In this document: positions 54,490-63,821 of the stretch, one piece after another
Layout of the letters: the number at the start of each line of letters is the position of its first letter
How positions within the stretch are numbered: the stretch's first letter is position 1
From: Planctomycetota bacterium
GTDB lineage: Bacteria; Planctomycetota; UBA1135; GCA-002686595
Direction: 5' to 3'
Assembly (NCBI GenBank): GCA_012959785.1
Contig: DUCM01000010.1
Coordinates: 288,721 to 352,720, forward strand
Length of the DNA: 64,000 nucleotides
Translations under genes and position numbers: made by a program
The notes under the pieces: model-generated
What the model saw: only the letters and a program-made list of their open reading frames with translations
Told to the model about the DNA's origin: nothing
Database searches by the model: none

Positions 54490-56979
54490 CTAGTCTTCCA
54501 CCGGGCGGCCATCGTCGGGCACCCGGAAGCTCGCCGCCACGGGCAGGAAGAACTCGCCGATGCGCACCAGGCCGTCGCGCATGGCCAGGTGGCCGTCGGC
54601 GCTCTCGAAGACATCGTCGGCCAGGGCGGGCGCATCGCGGAAGACCAGGGGCTCCAGGGAACCCCGGCCCATGGGCGCCAGGAAGGCCGGAGGCTCGTGG
54701 CTCGCTGTTTCTTCCTCGGTCCCTTCCGCGCTCGCTTCTGTCTGGATGCTGCACTTGAACCACAGGCTGACCGGGATCAGATCACCCCGGCGGAAGGCGC
54801 CGCCGATGGGATTGAACTCATCCTTGTAGAGCTCGTCGCCCGCGAGCATCACGAATCCCTCGCGCACGATGCTCCCGGGTGCCCAAGTGCTGGTGGGGAA
54901 GAAGCCGCGTCCCGGCTCGTGATCATTGCGCCACCAGGAGCGCATGTTGGGAACGGTCAGGCGGTCGATCAGGGTGTAGTCCCGCTCCAGGCCCGTGGCT
55001 GTCCACCAGTGGTAGCAGATCCAACCCAGCTCCGAGTTCGGCAGGGGCTCATAGTCCCAGCCCAACAGGGTCAGGCTCTCGCGGGCGCCGCTTGGGCCGC
55101 TGCCCTCAAAAACCTGGGCCACGGGCAGCCAGTCCACGAGTCCGTGCTCTGCGCGATAGGCCTCGGGGTCCTGTCCAGCGAGCACTTCCCACATGCGCCG
55201 CGGCCGCCGGCCCTCGTCTCCGAAGATCCGCCAGGCTTCATGGGATGTGTTGCGCAGGACCAGGACATCGCGCAGGCCGCGGTCGGCGTCGGCGTCCCAG
55301 AAACTCGTGGCAACCTCGAACTTTTCGTTCAGGGCCAGGGTCAATTCACTGTGCAGGCTAAGCACCGCGTCGTGGATGATGACCCAGTGGGAGCTGGTCA
55401 ACTCGTGCAGCAGTTGCTTGCGCTCGTCGGCGTCCAGTTGTTCCCACTGGTCGATGTGCAGGCTCAGCTTGGCCAATTTGACATCGGCGCTGTTGCGGCC
55501 GAAGACGGCCCAATGGTAGCCGCAGGCGGCCCGCGCCCCGTGCCAGGTGACCCCCGCGGCGGCGGCCTGGGTGCGGGACTGGGCTGCTGCCTGGTTGACG
55601 AATTCCATGGCCTGCCAGAAGACTCCATAGCGCCGCGTGTTGACTTCGGAGAGGGCCGAGAGGCCCAGGACCATCCCGGCCAGGAGCAGCGTCTGACCCG
55701 CGAGGCGCCGCACGAAGCTGAACTTCACTCCGGCCTCGCCAGACAGGAGACCCAGGCCCCAGCCGCACAGGGGAGCGATCAGGGGCAGCAGCGGCAGCCA
55801 CAGTCGGAAGGACTTGGAGCCCTTCATGGAGAGCACCGCCAGGCTGATGGCCAGGGTGCCCACCAGGAGGCTGCTCTTCCAGGTGGCCTGGAACCAGGCC
55901 CGCGCGAGACCCAGGCACCCAAGGGCCATGACGGGCCAGACGAGCATGCTCGGCAGTTCACGGAAGTACCACAGGACCGGTTGCAAGGAACCCAGGCTGC
56001 CATCGGCCGGCGCCGTGCCGATCACGCCATCCATGTGGGCGACATAGGCCGCGTAGAGGTCGTGGACCCACTCTTGATCGCTGAGTCCCAGGTGCACCAG
56101 GGTCGAGAGCACCACGCCGCCGACATTCTCGATCAGGTAGTTGCCAATGCTCACCCCGAAGACGCCGTAGCTGAACTTGTCGAGGACCACCTGGGCCAGG
56201 ATGCCCAGGCCAAAGCCCGCGAGGGCCGGGCCGAAGCCGGGCTGGCTGCGGTCTGCGGCGTTGGAACGCGCTTGGACGCGCTGGCGCACGAACAAGAGGG
56301 CCAAGCAGGCGCCCGAAATCAGCAGCGTCTGGTAGGCCATGAGGAAGGCCGCGCCCAGGGCCAGGCCGCCCCACACGCTGCGCCGCCTGCTGCCCGGTTC
56401 CAACAGAGCCACGAGTCCCAAGCCGACGAAAAGCGCAGCCGCGATGCCCGAGACTGGCGAGACGCTGTACTGCAAGAAGACCGGATTGATGGCACACACC
56501 CAGCCCGCCGCGAGCCCTGCTCGGCGTCCTGCGAGGCGCGAGCCGAGATGCACGCAAACCGTCACCAACCCCAGGCCCAGTGCCATTTGCAGGAGGCGTA
56601 CCGTGTGCACGCAGGGCCGCAGGTTTTCCAGGCCCAGGGCGCGGGCCCCGGCGAAGACCGGCAGCAGGAGGCTCGAAAAACCCAGGGAGCGCACGGCGCC
56701 TTCGGACTGCAAGGTCTCGCCCTGGGCGAAGGCCCAGGCGCGCTCCATGTACTCCACCGAGTCGGCCAGTTGATAGCCCTCGAGTTGAGACCACGAAAAG
56801 GCCTGCAAGGCCAGTGCCAGGCCCCAGAGCCCCAGGAGCGCAGGATCGCGCCAGCTCCACATCGGTGCCCCGCGCCCGTTTTGGGTGGTCCTGGGGCTGC
56901 TGCGGCTGACAAAGGCCACCCGGCCGCCCGCGGAATCTCCGCGAGCCAAGTACTCCTGCTCTTCTCGACGCTCATTCAT
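54490..56979 (-). CDS. Large membrane protein, probably a GT-C type glycosyltransferase (family 39-like)
   Basis: 829 residues from the ATG at 56979 (an in-frame GTG at 57063 is the alternative). Residues about 40-470 contain ten or more membrane helices with the layout of ArnT/PMT-like enzymes, including an acidic loop after the first helix (YQLADSVEYMERAWAFAQGE), where GT-C enzymes keep their catalytic Asp. The C-terminal 350 residues are soluble, with many Trp/His/Asp, and not recognised. Such enzymes move a sugar from a polyprenyl carrier to lipid A, protein or glycan outside the membrane. The polyprenyl-sugar could come from the GT2/LAB_N pair in this window, but that link is speculative. 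Confidence 0.7.
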   Translation of the reverse strand: MNERREEQEYLARGDSAGGRVAFVSRSSPRTTQNGRGAPMWSWRDPALLGLWGLALALQAFSWSQLEGYQLADSVEYMERAWAFAQGETLQSEGAVRSLGFSSLLLPVFAGARALGLENLRPCVHTVRLLQMALGLGLVTVCVHLGSRLAGRRAGLAAGWVCAINPVFLQYSVSPVSGIAAALFVGLGLVALLEPGSRRRSVWGGLALGAAFLMAYQTLLISGACLALLFVRQRVQARSNAADRSQPGFGPALAGFGLGILAQVVLDKFSYGVFGVSIGNYLIENVGGVVLSTLVHLGLSDQEWVHDLYAAYVAHMDGVIGTAPADGSLGSLQPVLWYFRELPSMLVWPVMALGCLGLARAWFQATWKSSLLVGTLAISLAVLSMKGSKSFRLWLPLLPLIAPLCGWGLGLLSGEAGVKFSFVRRLAGQTLLLAGMVLGLSALSEVNTRRYGVFWQAMEFVNQAAAQSRTQAAAAGVTWHGARAACGYHWAVFGRNSADVKLAKLSLHIDQWEQLDADERKQLLHELTSSHWVIIHDAVLSLHSELTLALNEKFEVATSFWDADADRGLRDVLVLRNTSHEAWRIFGDEGRRPRRMWEVLAGQDPEAYRAEHGLVDWLPVAQVFEGSGPSGARESLTLLGWDYEPLPNSELGWICYHWWTATGLERDYTLIDRLTVPNMRSWWRNDHEPGRGFFPTSTWAPGSIVREGFVMLAGDELYKDEFNPIGGAFRRGDLIPVSLWFKCSIQTEASAEGTEEETASHEPPAFLAPMGRGSLEPLVFRDAPALADDVFESADGHLAMRDGLVRIGEFFLPVAASFRVPDDGRPVED

Positions 56980-57270
56980 GGGCCGTGCGGGAAGGTACCG
57001 CACCTGTTGGCGGGGCGACAGCCAAAGGCGCGTGATCTCCTCTCCCCGATCCCCTTGCACCACGCCCCAGGCCGTGGCTGCTCACTCTCGACACACATCA
57101 TCTAGTAGGATTCTTCCCTCTTTCCCTTTGACTCGGCTCTGTTCGCTTGGGATAACCGACGGGTCGCAGCGGGGACCGGCGCTAAGCCTAGAGTCCGCCG
57201 TAAGTTCTGCATCCACAAGGCTTTACAGCCTTCACTTGACCGCTTTCGCCTAACCTCCTTCGCTTTACAG

Positions 57271-57966
57271 ATGGGCCAGTTCGAGAAGATCGTTGTTTTG
57301 ATCGTGTTTTTCCTCGTGACCGTGATTTGCGTGGTCACCATGAATCCCAAGGCCGCCGATGCTCTGGTCTTTGATATGGGCTCTTCCGAGGTGTTGGCCC
57401 ACCAGGGGGGGGTGGCGGAGGTCGATTCGGAGGTGATGTCTTCTGGGGCGATTGGCACAGCCCCCACCCTGCGTCTCGACGCGGGTGGCGGGGCAGGCGT
57501 CGCTGCCGACGAGCCTGGCTTGCCGGCGGGCGCTGCCCTGGTGACTCTGACGGGTCTCAAGGATTCCTGGGACGCGGAACTCAAGGAGTACACCTGGTGC
57601 AAGGGCGACACTTTCGTGGCCCTTGCCAAGCGCTTTTATGGTGACTCCGAGTGTGCTGGTCTGTTGCGTCAATTCAACGAGGGCACAAAGTACCGGCGCC
57701 CCGGCATGCTCATTCTGGTGCCCGTCTTCGACCGCCGCGGCGAGAGTGCCAGCCCCTCGCGCCCGGCCGAGGACGACACCTCTGCCGCCGTGCGCGCCCT
57801 GACCCCCGGTTCTCTCTACACCGTCGCTGCAGGCGACAGCCTGTGGGTGATTTCCAAGAAGGTCTACGGCCAGGGTTCCCGTTGGGAGGAGATCTACCTC
57901 GCCAACTCCGAGCAGCTCAATTCCCCCGATGATGTCACCATCGGCATGGAGCTGGCGATTCCCTGA
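57271..57966 (+). CDS. LysM-domain protein with N-terminal membrane helix
   Basis: 231 residues. One hydrophobic helix at about 6-24 (IVVLIVFFLVTVICVVTM) acts as an anchor or uncleaved signal. Two LysM-like modules follow: YTWCKGDTFVALAKRFYGD near 108-126 and YTVAAGDSLWVISKKVYGQ near 183-201, the second closest to the consensus. LysM binds peptidoglycan or related glycans, so the protein probably links membrane and wall in the periplasm. A Gly/Ala-rich linker lies between anchor and first module. It diverges from the GT-C-like gene. Confidence 0.85.
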   Translation: MGQFEKIVVLIVFFLVTVICVVTMNPKAADALVFDMGSSEVLAHQGGVAEVDSEVMSSGAIGTAPTLRLDAGGGAGVAADEPGLPAGAALVTLTGLKDSWDAELKEYTWCKGDTFVALAKRFYGDSECAGLLRQFNEGTKYRRPGMLILVPVFDRRGESASPSRPAEDDTSAAVRALTPGSLYTVAAGDSLWVISKKVYGQGSRWEEIYLANSEQLNSPDDVTIGMELAIP

Positions 57967-58019
57967 CCCGCAGATGCCCGGTACTTGACAGCCAGGCGCC
58001 CCTCAGTTCGCCCCCAATC

Positions 58020-58102
58020 ACTGCAGCGTACCAGGTACTTCGCCGCTCATGCGTAGTACCAGGTACTCCGCATGAGCGGCGAAGTACCTGGTACGCTGCA
58101 GT
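58020..58102. repeat. 34-bp inverted repeat with internal palindrome (REP-type, copy 2)
   Basis: Arms 58020-58053 and 58069-58102 are exact reverse complements. The 15-base centre itself contains AGTACCAGGTACT, a near palindrome, so nearly the whole 83 bases can fold on itself. The outer motif GCGTACCAGGTACTTCGCCGCT closely matches the arm of the element at 44811. The right end abuts the stop codon of the sigma-54 regulator gene. Confidence 0.95.
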
Positions 58103-59514
58103 CAACCCCGCAACCCGTAGCGGTCGAGCTTCTTGTAGAGGTGGCTGCGCTGCATGCCGAGTTGTTCGGCGGTTCGCTTCACGTTGCCGCTGTTTGCGTC
58201 GAGCTTTTGGCGGAAGAACAAGGCCTCGCTCTGGTCCTTGAACACTTCGAAGGTCGGGGCGCTGAAGGGGTCGCTGGTGCCGGTTGCGAGGGCGGTTTCG
58301 GGGATGCTCATGGCAGGGCCTGAACTGAGGATCTGCTCGAGGTCCGCGGCGCCAAGCTGCTCGCCCTCGGCAAACACACTGGCGCCCACGAGCAGGTTGC
58401 GCAGTTGGCGCACATTGCCCGGATAGGTGAGGGCCAGGAGCTTCTTCTGGGCCTCCTCGGTGAGTTCCAGGGCACTTCGGCCAGCGCGCGCGGCGGCGCA
58501 GGCCAGGAAATGTCGCGCCAGGGGCAGGATGTCCTCGCGGCGCTCGCGCAGGGGCGCCAAGGCCAGGGGAACCACATTCAGCCTGTAAAAGAGGTCCAGG
58601 CGAAAGCTGCCCGCTTCCACCGCCGCGGCCAGATCGAGATTGGTGGCCGCCACGACCCGGATGTTCACCGGGATCGTCTGGCTATGGCCCACACGAGTGA
58701 TCTCCAGGGTCTCCAGGGCGCGTAGCACCTTGGCCTGGGCACCGGCCGGCATGTCGCCGATCTCGTCCAGGAAAAGGGTGCCTCCATCGGCGGCCTCGAA
58801 GTGGCCAATGCGCCGCTCGAGAGCACCGGTGAAGCTGCCCTTTTCGTGGCCGAAGAGTTCTGACTCGATCAGCTCCGAGGGAATTGCCGCGCAGTTGACC
58901 GTGATGAAGGGCTCGGCTGCGCGGGGGCTGGCGAGGTGCAGGTTGCGCGCCACGATTTCCTTGCCCGTGCCGTTCTCGCCCCTGATCAAGACGGCCGCCA
59001 GGGCCGGCGCGACCCGCGTGATCTGCTCTCGCAAGGCCGCCGTCGCCGGAGACTCGCCCACCATCTCCCACTGCTCGCCGAGGTGCTTGCGCAGGCCATC
59101 GTTCTCGCGGCTGATGCGTTCGCAGAAGAGCGCCTGCTGGATCGTCACCAACACACGGTTGTCCACCAGCGGCTTTTCCAGGAAGTTTGCCGCGCCGCGT
59201 TGCATGGCCTCGACGGCGGTGGCCACATCGCCGTGGCCGCTGATCAAGATTACCGGCGGCGGACTCTTGCGCTGTTGAATCTGCTCCAAGAGCTCGAGGC
59301 CATCGAGCTGGGGCATCTTCAGGTCGGTCAGGATCAGCGCCGCCCTGCGGCCTTGGGCCTCCTCGGCGTCGAGGCGCGCAAGGGCCTCCTGACCATCGCG
59401 GGCCGTCCAGACCTCGAAGCCCTCATACTTGAGGAGCATTTCGAGGGCCAGACGGATGTCGCCATCGTCATCCACCACCAGAATCGGCTTGGCGTCAACT
59501 TTGTTTTGCACCAT
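58102..59514 (-). CDS. Sigma-54-dependent response regulator (NtrC family)
   Basis: 470 residues from the ATG at 59514. Receiver domain about 10-125: ILVVDDDGD, phospho-acceptor Asp in LILTDLKMPQ, ILISGHGD and LEKPL. AAA+ domain about 145-370: Walker A GENGTGKE, the sigma-54 contact loop ELFGHEKGSFTGA (Ser in place of the first Ala of GAFTGA), Walker B GGTLFLDEIGDM, and the PLRERREDI region. The C-terminus carries a Fis-type helix-turn-helix (NSGNVKRTAEQLGMQRSHLYKKLDRYGL). No partner kinase is adjacent. anmK diverges from it across 34 bases. Confidence 0.96.
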   Translation of the reverse strand: MVQNKVDAKPILVVDDDGDIRLALEMLLKYEGFEVWTARDGQEALARLDAEEAQGRRAALILTDLKMPQLDGLELLEQIQQRKSPPPVILISGHGDVATAVEAMQRGAANFLEKPLVDNRVLVTIQQALFCERISRENDGLRKHLGEQWEMVGESPATAALREQITRVAPALAAVLIRGENGTGKEIVARNLHLASPRAAEPFITVNCAAIPSELIESELFGHEKGSFTGALERRIGHFEAADGGTLFLDEIGDMPAGAQAKVLRALETLEITRVGHSQTIPVNIRVVAATNLDLAAAVEAGSFRLDLFYRLNVVPLALAPLRERREDILPLARHFLACAAARAGRSALELTEEAQKKLLALTYPGNVRQLRNLLVGASVFAEGEQLGAADLEQILSSGPAMSIPETALATGTSDPFSAPTFEVFKDQSEALFFRQKLDANSGNVKRTAEQLGMQRSHLYKKLDRYGLRG

Positions 59515-59548
59515 GGCGAGAGGGTACCTTCTCCTCGTGCGAAAGCTG

Positions 59549-60721
59549 ATGCGAAGCCTGGAGTCGGGGGAGGCCATTGTGGCCGGGGTCCTTTCGGGGA
59601 CCTCGGGCGATGGCATCGATGTTGCCCTCACCAAACCCCGAGTAGAGCCCGTGCCCGGCGGCTGGCGCGTGATTTCCCTAGAGAGCCTGGCCTTCGCCAC
59701 GCAGCCCTTCCAGGAGACCCTGGCGAAGCGCTTGCGGAGCGCCCTCGATAGCCGGCCCCTCGATGCCCGTGGCCTGGCGCTCATCAGCCGCGACCTGGGC
59801 CGGGCCTTCGGCGCGGCAGCGAGCGCTCTGGCCCAAGAGCACGGACTCAGCCTGGACCTCGTGGGCAGCCACGGCCAAACCCTCTGGCACCACGACGATG
59901 TCGAGCCCTCGGGGCCCGCGAGTTTGCAGGTCGGCGATGGAGACTGGGTCGCCGAAGCCGCTGGCTGCGCCGTGGTGAGCGACTTCCGTCAACGCGACCT
60001 GGCCGCCGGCGGCCTGGGCGCGCCGATCTCGGCTCTGGCCGATGACGCCATCTTCCCCGACGCGCCGCGGCCCCTGGCGATTCTCAACCTGGGCGGCCTG
60101 GCAAACATCTCCTGGCTGCCCGCCGAGGGCATGCCCCTCGCCTTCGACACCGGGCCCGCCGGCACCCTGCTCGATGGCCTCGCGCGGCGGCTCCTGGACG
60201 CGCCCTTCGATCCTGGCGGCGCGGCGGCCCTGGCTGGCCGTCCCCACAGTGAACTCCTCGCGCGTTGGCTCGAACATCCGTTCTTTGGTAGTCATGGTCC
60301 TCCGGGCTCGCCGCGCTCCACCGGCCGCGACACCTTCGGCGAGGCCTGGATCGACGAACTCCTCGCAGGAGCCTCCGAATGGGGCCTGAAGGAGACCCCG
60401 GATCTCTTGGCCTGTGCTGTGGAACTCGTGGCCGAAACCGTGGCCCGGGCCCTGGCCGCCGGCCTCCCCGAGCCCCCCGAAACCCTCCTGGTGGCCGGTG
60501 GGGGGGTGCACAATGAGGCCCTCATGGCGGCCCTCCGAGAACGCCTGCCGGTGGAGTCCTCGCAGACCGCCGGAGTCGATCCCGACGCCCGCGAGGCCCT
60601 GGTTTTTGCCACCCTGGCCGCGCGCTGTGTCCTGGGCCAGGCCACCAGCGCGCCTTCGGCCACCGGCGCGGCTCCCGGACGGGTGCTGGGGAAGATCAGT
60701 CCGGCGGTGGTCCGTCGTTAA
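59549..60721 (+). CDS. anmK: Anhydro-N-acetylmuramic acid kinase
   Basis: 390 residues from the ATG at 59549; an in-frame GTG at 59537 is possible. The signature GTSGDGIDVAL (canonical GTSMDGIDVAL) is near residues 16-26, followed by GSHGQTLWHH, DFRQRDLAAGGLGAP, LNLGGLANIS, FDTGPAGTLLDGL, and the ATP-site GGGVHNEALM. It phosphorylates anhydroMurNAc during peptidoglycan recycling. That use fits a peptidoglycan-containing planctomycete. No other recycling gene is adjacent. Confidence 0.95.
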   Translation: MRSLESGEAIVAGVLSGTSGDGIDVALTKPRVEPVPGGWRVISLESLAFATQPFQETLAKRLRSALDSRPLDARGLALISRDLGRAFGAAASALAQEHGLSLDLVGSHGQTLWHHDDVEPSGPASLQVGDGDWVAEAAGCAVVSDFRQRDLAAGGLGAPISALADDAIFPDAPRPLAILNLGGLANISWLPAEGMPLAFDTGPAGTLLDGLARRLLDAPFDPGGAAALAGRPHSELLARWLEHPFFGSHGPPGSPRSTGRDTFGEAWIDELLAGASEWGLKETPDLLACAVELVAETVARALAAGLPEPPETLLVAGGGVHNEALMAALRERLPVESSQTAGVDPDAREALVFATLAARCVLGQATSAPSATGAAPGRVLGKISPAVVRR

Positions 60722-61025
60722 TCCAACAGAGAGAACACTCACGGTCTGCTCCCCCCCCTCCATAAATCTCCGCCCCTATTAAATGGGGGGGCGGCGAGGT
60801 AGGAAGGCGGTAGCCGGGCTCTCACCTGGGGGTAGGGGCCCCCGAGAGGCTCCGGACTTGATCCCTGGCAAGCCCCCGTTATCATTCCGCAACTCTTGTC
60901 TCCCCGCCGGACCCGGTGGAGTCCAGGGTCGCGCCCGCGCGGTGCGCCCTCCCATCCCTCATCCCGTACCCCGTCAGCAGCCCCAAAGCTGTGCGACGCG
61001 AGCCACGCCCAAGGAACCCCCCTCC
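60722..61025. other. Gene-free gap with G/C-run inverted repeats
   Basis: 304 bases between anmK and the HEAT protein gene. Runs of C (60751-60758) and G (60785-60791) flank an AT-rich patch (CTATTAAAT at 60775-60783) and could pair. CTGGGGGTAGGGGCCCCCGAGAG at 60827-60850 can also fold. No known RNA family or promoter was recognised. Confidence 0.35.
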
Positions 61026-63131
61026 ATGACCGGTATGCGACGCTACTGCGGTCTCTTCGCCCTTCTGACCGTTCTTCATCTCTGCGCCCTGGTGAGCCCC
61101 GCGCCCGCCCTGACAGCCACGCCCGACGAGGCCGCGGACCTCTTCCAGGAAGGCGTCGAGCTGCTCAACCGCGGCGACGATGCCGCTGCCCTCAAGAAGT
61201 TCAACGCTGTCCTTGCCCTCGACCCGAGCCACGCCGCGGCCTACGAACTCTGGAAGTCCACCGAGCACGAAGTCTGGTTGCAGATCCTCGTCAAGGGCGG
61301 CCAGTACGAGATCGTGGCCAAGCGCCTCATGAGCCGGGCCCAGCTCGGTCGTGCGGCCGCAGCCGACGACGAGGATGCGATTCGCTCCCTTCTGCGCGAT
61401 GTCCAGAGCGACGATGTGCTCGTGCGCGCTCAAGCCGTGCGCAGCCTTTACGCGAACCACGGCGAGTACGCAGTGCAGTACATGCTGCAGAGCCTTTCGG
61501 ACGAGAACGCCGACGATCGCCGGATCCAGTTCATGCACGCTTTGACCCAGATGGGCACCAATGTGGTGTTGCCGCTGGTGGCCGCCCTCGACACGGGTGA
61601 CGCCTACCTGCGCCGCAACCTGGCCTTGACTCTCGGCTACATCGGCGACCCGCGCAGCGCTGCCGCGCTCACCTGGCACGCACGCAACGATTCAGACGAT
61701 GGTGTGCGCATGGCTGCCGCGGAAGCGGCCAAGAAGGTCGGTTCGAATGGCGATGCCCTGGCCCTTTACTTGCAAATGGGCGACGCCTACCACCACCGCC
61801 GCGCCAGTGTGCTGCGGGCCGTGGACTACAGCGCCGTGATCTGGAGCTGGAGCGATGGCGCCCTGGTGGCCACCGCCGTGCCGCGCTTCCTCTACAACGA
61901 GGAACTCTCCAAGAATGCCTACTACGGTGCTCTGGCCGCCGATCCCGGTTCCCTGGACGCCCGCGCTGGCCTGGCCCGGGCCTATGTGGCCGAGCAAGCC
62001 GAACTTGAACTGCGCGCCGCCGCCGGCCTCGACGACGGCGACCTGGCCGACCAAGTGGCCGAGACCGCCATCGCCGTGAACACCACGGGCTTGGGCGCCC
62101 TTGACCAGGCTCTGGCCTGGGCCGTGCGCGAGAACGACAGCGCCACGGGCATTGGCCTGATCCGCGTCTTGGGGCAAAACTCGAGTACACCCACCGCATC
62201 CCTGGGGGCGGCGCTCACCTCGAGCGACGGTGCCCTACGCGGCGAGGCCGCCGTGGCCCTGGGCGAGATCGCATTGCGCAGCCGCAGCGCCCCCACGCAG
62301 GCGGTTGTCCTCGGTCTTGGCGAAGCCGCGGGCCGCGAGATCATGCGCATCGGCATCGTGATCGACGGCGACGAGAGCCGCGGCCATGCTCTGGCCGATG
62401 CCTTGGCCGCGAAGGGTGTGGTGGTCAACTTCTGGAACACCGGCGCCAAGGGCCTGGCCTTGATCAAGCGCGCCCCGGGCGTCGATGTGATTGTGGTGGC
62501 CGACAACCTGCCGGACCTCTCGGTGGATCAGGTCATCGACGAGATCCGTCGCGACGAGCGCACCGCCGAGACACCCTTGGTGATGATCTCCGACTCCGAC
62601 ACCTACGCTGACCGCGTCAACGCCATCCTCGCTCCCGGGGGAGACTTGGGAGTGATCGAGGAGGCCATGGCCGACAGCCTGGACGGTGACCGCGCCCGGG
62701 CTGATCTGCTCGCGGCCCAGGCGGCTTCGACCCTGGCGAATCTGGCTCGCTCGGGAGCCCATGTGGGCGAAGCCCTCGCGGCTCTCACCGGTAGCCTGGC
62801 TGCCCGCCCCGATGCGGTTTGCATCCCGGCCATGGCAGCCCTCGGCGCCGCGGGTGGAGCCACGGAGGCCGCTGCTCTCGCCGCTGTCTTGAGTGACGAA
62901 GCACGCTCGAATGCTGCCCGCGAGGCAGCTGCCGGTGCCCTGGCTCAGGTCGCTGCCCGCGCAGCCCTCTCCGGCCCCCCGGAGCTGCTTGAGGGCCTCG
63001 GCGCCGTGGTGCGTTCTGGCTCAAGCTTGGGCGTTCGCGTGGCCGCCTCGCGAGCCATCTCCAACATGTCCATCGATGACGCGACCCGCGCTGCAATCAC
63101 CCAGGGCGCTCGGGTCAACATCTCTCAGTAG
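61026..63131 (+). CDS. Exported HEAT/TPR protein with an internal receiver-like domain
   Basis: 701 residues from the ATG at 61026 with a signal peptide (about 1-28, ending APALTA). A TPR-like pair (DEAADLFQEGVELLNRGDDAAALKKFNAVLALDPSH) is followed by HEAT-like helices from about 100 to 430 (LVRAQAVRSLYANHGEYA, LALTLGYIGDPRSAAAL, GEAAVALGEIALRS). Residues about 440-545 look like a response-regulator receiver fold (MRIGIVIDGDESRGHALADAL, VDVIVVADNLPD, PLVMISDSD), but the phospho-acceptor position appears to be Ala. More HEAT-like helices end the protein. A receiver-like fold in an exported protein is odd; function unknown. Confidence 0.75.
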   Translation: MTGMRRYCGLFALLTVLHLCALVSPAPALTATPDEAADLFQEGVELLNRGDDAAALKKFNAVLALDPSHAAAYELWKSTEHEVWLQILVKGGQYEIVAKRLMSRAQLGRAAAADDEDAIRSLLRDVQSDDVLVRAQAVRSLYANHGEYAVQYMLQSLSDENADDRRIQFMHALTQMGTNVVLPLVAALDTGDAYLRRNLALTLGYIGDPRSAAALTWHARNDSDDGVRMAAAEAAKKVGSNGDALALYLQMGDAYHHRRASVLRAVDYSAVIWSWSDGALVATAVPRFLYNEELSKNAYYGALAADPGSLDARAGLARAYVAEQAELELRAAAGLDDGDLADQVAETAIAVNTTGLGALDQALAWAVRENDSATGIGLIRVLGQNSSTPTASLGAALTSSDGALRGEAAVALGEIALRSRSAPTQAVVLGLGEAAGREIMRIGIVIDGDESRGHALADALAAKGVVVNFWNTGAKGLALIKRAPGVDVIVVADNLPDLSVDQVIDEIRRDERTAETPLVMISDSDTYADRVNAILAPGGDLGVIEEAMADSLDGDRARADLLAAQAASTLANLARSGAHVGEALAALTGSLAARPDAVCIPAMAALGAAGGATEAAALAAVLSDEARSNAAREAAAGALAQVAARAALSGPPELLEGLGAVVRSGSSLGVRVAASRAISNMSIDDATRAAITQGARVNISQ

Positions 63132-63185
63132 TCTCTGCCGGATCCAGCCACGGCTCCTTGGGGCTGTGGCCCGACCCGTCAGACC

Positions 63186-63260
63186 GCCAGATTAGCTCAG
63201 TGGTAGAGCACAGCTTTCGTAAAGCTGGGGTCATCGGTTCAAATCCGATATCTGGCTCCA
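63186..63260 (+). tRNA. tRNA-Thr (anticodon CGT)
   Basis: All arms fold: acceptor GCCAGAT/ATCTGGC, D arm GCTC...GAGC, anticodon stem CAGCT/AGCTG around loop TTCGTAA (anticodon CGT, reading ACG), T arm ATCGG/CCGAT with TTCAAAT. The CCA end is encoded. A strong hairpin follows 7 bases later. Confidence 0.97.
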
Positions 63261-63266
63261 TCCAGA

Positions 63267-63300
63267 GCGGGGGCTTCCTGTTTCGGCGGGAAGCCCCCGC
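63267..63300 (+). terminator. Hairpin after tRNA-Thr
   Basis: GCGGGGGCTTCC (63267-63278) pairs perfectly with GGAAGCCCCCGC (63289-63300) around a 10-base loop. The following sequence (GCGCTATTTACT) has few T, so it may act in tRNA end processing as well as termination. Confidence 0.75.
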
Positions 63301-63821
63301 GCGCTATTTACTCTCGCGCTGGCTGCCTCGGGCCGCGGTGCGAAGAGGCTCCCCATGCGTAGGCCCATGCTACTAACAACAGGGAATAGGGCAGGGTGTT
63401 CTCCTCTGGTGCGAGCGGGTGCGGGGAGGCATGGGCACAACAGCGGTGACTCAGTCGAACGAACTTGGACCTCTAGAAATGGGCATTCCATGCCCAGAGT
63501 GCCAGGAGCCCGTTTTAGGCGGGGCAGGGGGGTCTGGCGGATCAACCGAAGTGAGGCTTGAACCAAGGAATACCCAATAATTTGGAACCAAATCTCCGCA
63601 TCTGCTATCGTAGCACTTGGTGCTCCGGAGTATCCGGTGCATTGCGGCTCGGCATTGTCGACATTCGGCATAGCTGGCCCGTTTCTGTTCCATCAGCTTC
63701 TCGCGAGCTTTCTTAGAGGCGTCGAGAAGTGTTGTAGACGGATGAGCCTTCGCGGGGTACAAGTGGCCTGTGCGGTTCTCTCCGCTTCCCGAGAATTCTA
63801 CAGTCCCTAGGAGACTTGAAT
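63301..63821. other. Stretch without a convincing gene
   Basis: About 520 bases between the tRNA hairpin and the next gene, more AT-rich from about 63540. Minus-strand open frames here (for example within 63451-63762, with a Cys/Lys/Arg-rich segment) have no ribosome-binding site or family match. They may be relics of a decayed gene. The last 60 bases hold the leader of the next gene, with AGGAG at 63809-63813. Confidence 0.4.

Noticed and set aside
53932..57105. Very long plus-strand open frame of 1057 codons
   Set aside because: It lies antisense to the GT-C-like and lipoprotein genes, is rich in Gly/Ala/His/Gln/Arg without motifs, and is what high GC with strong third-position bias produces on the opposite strand.
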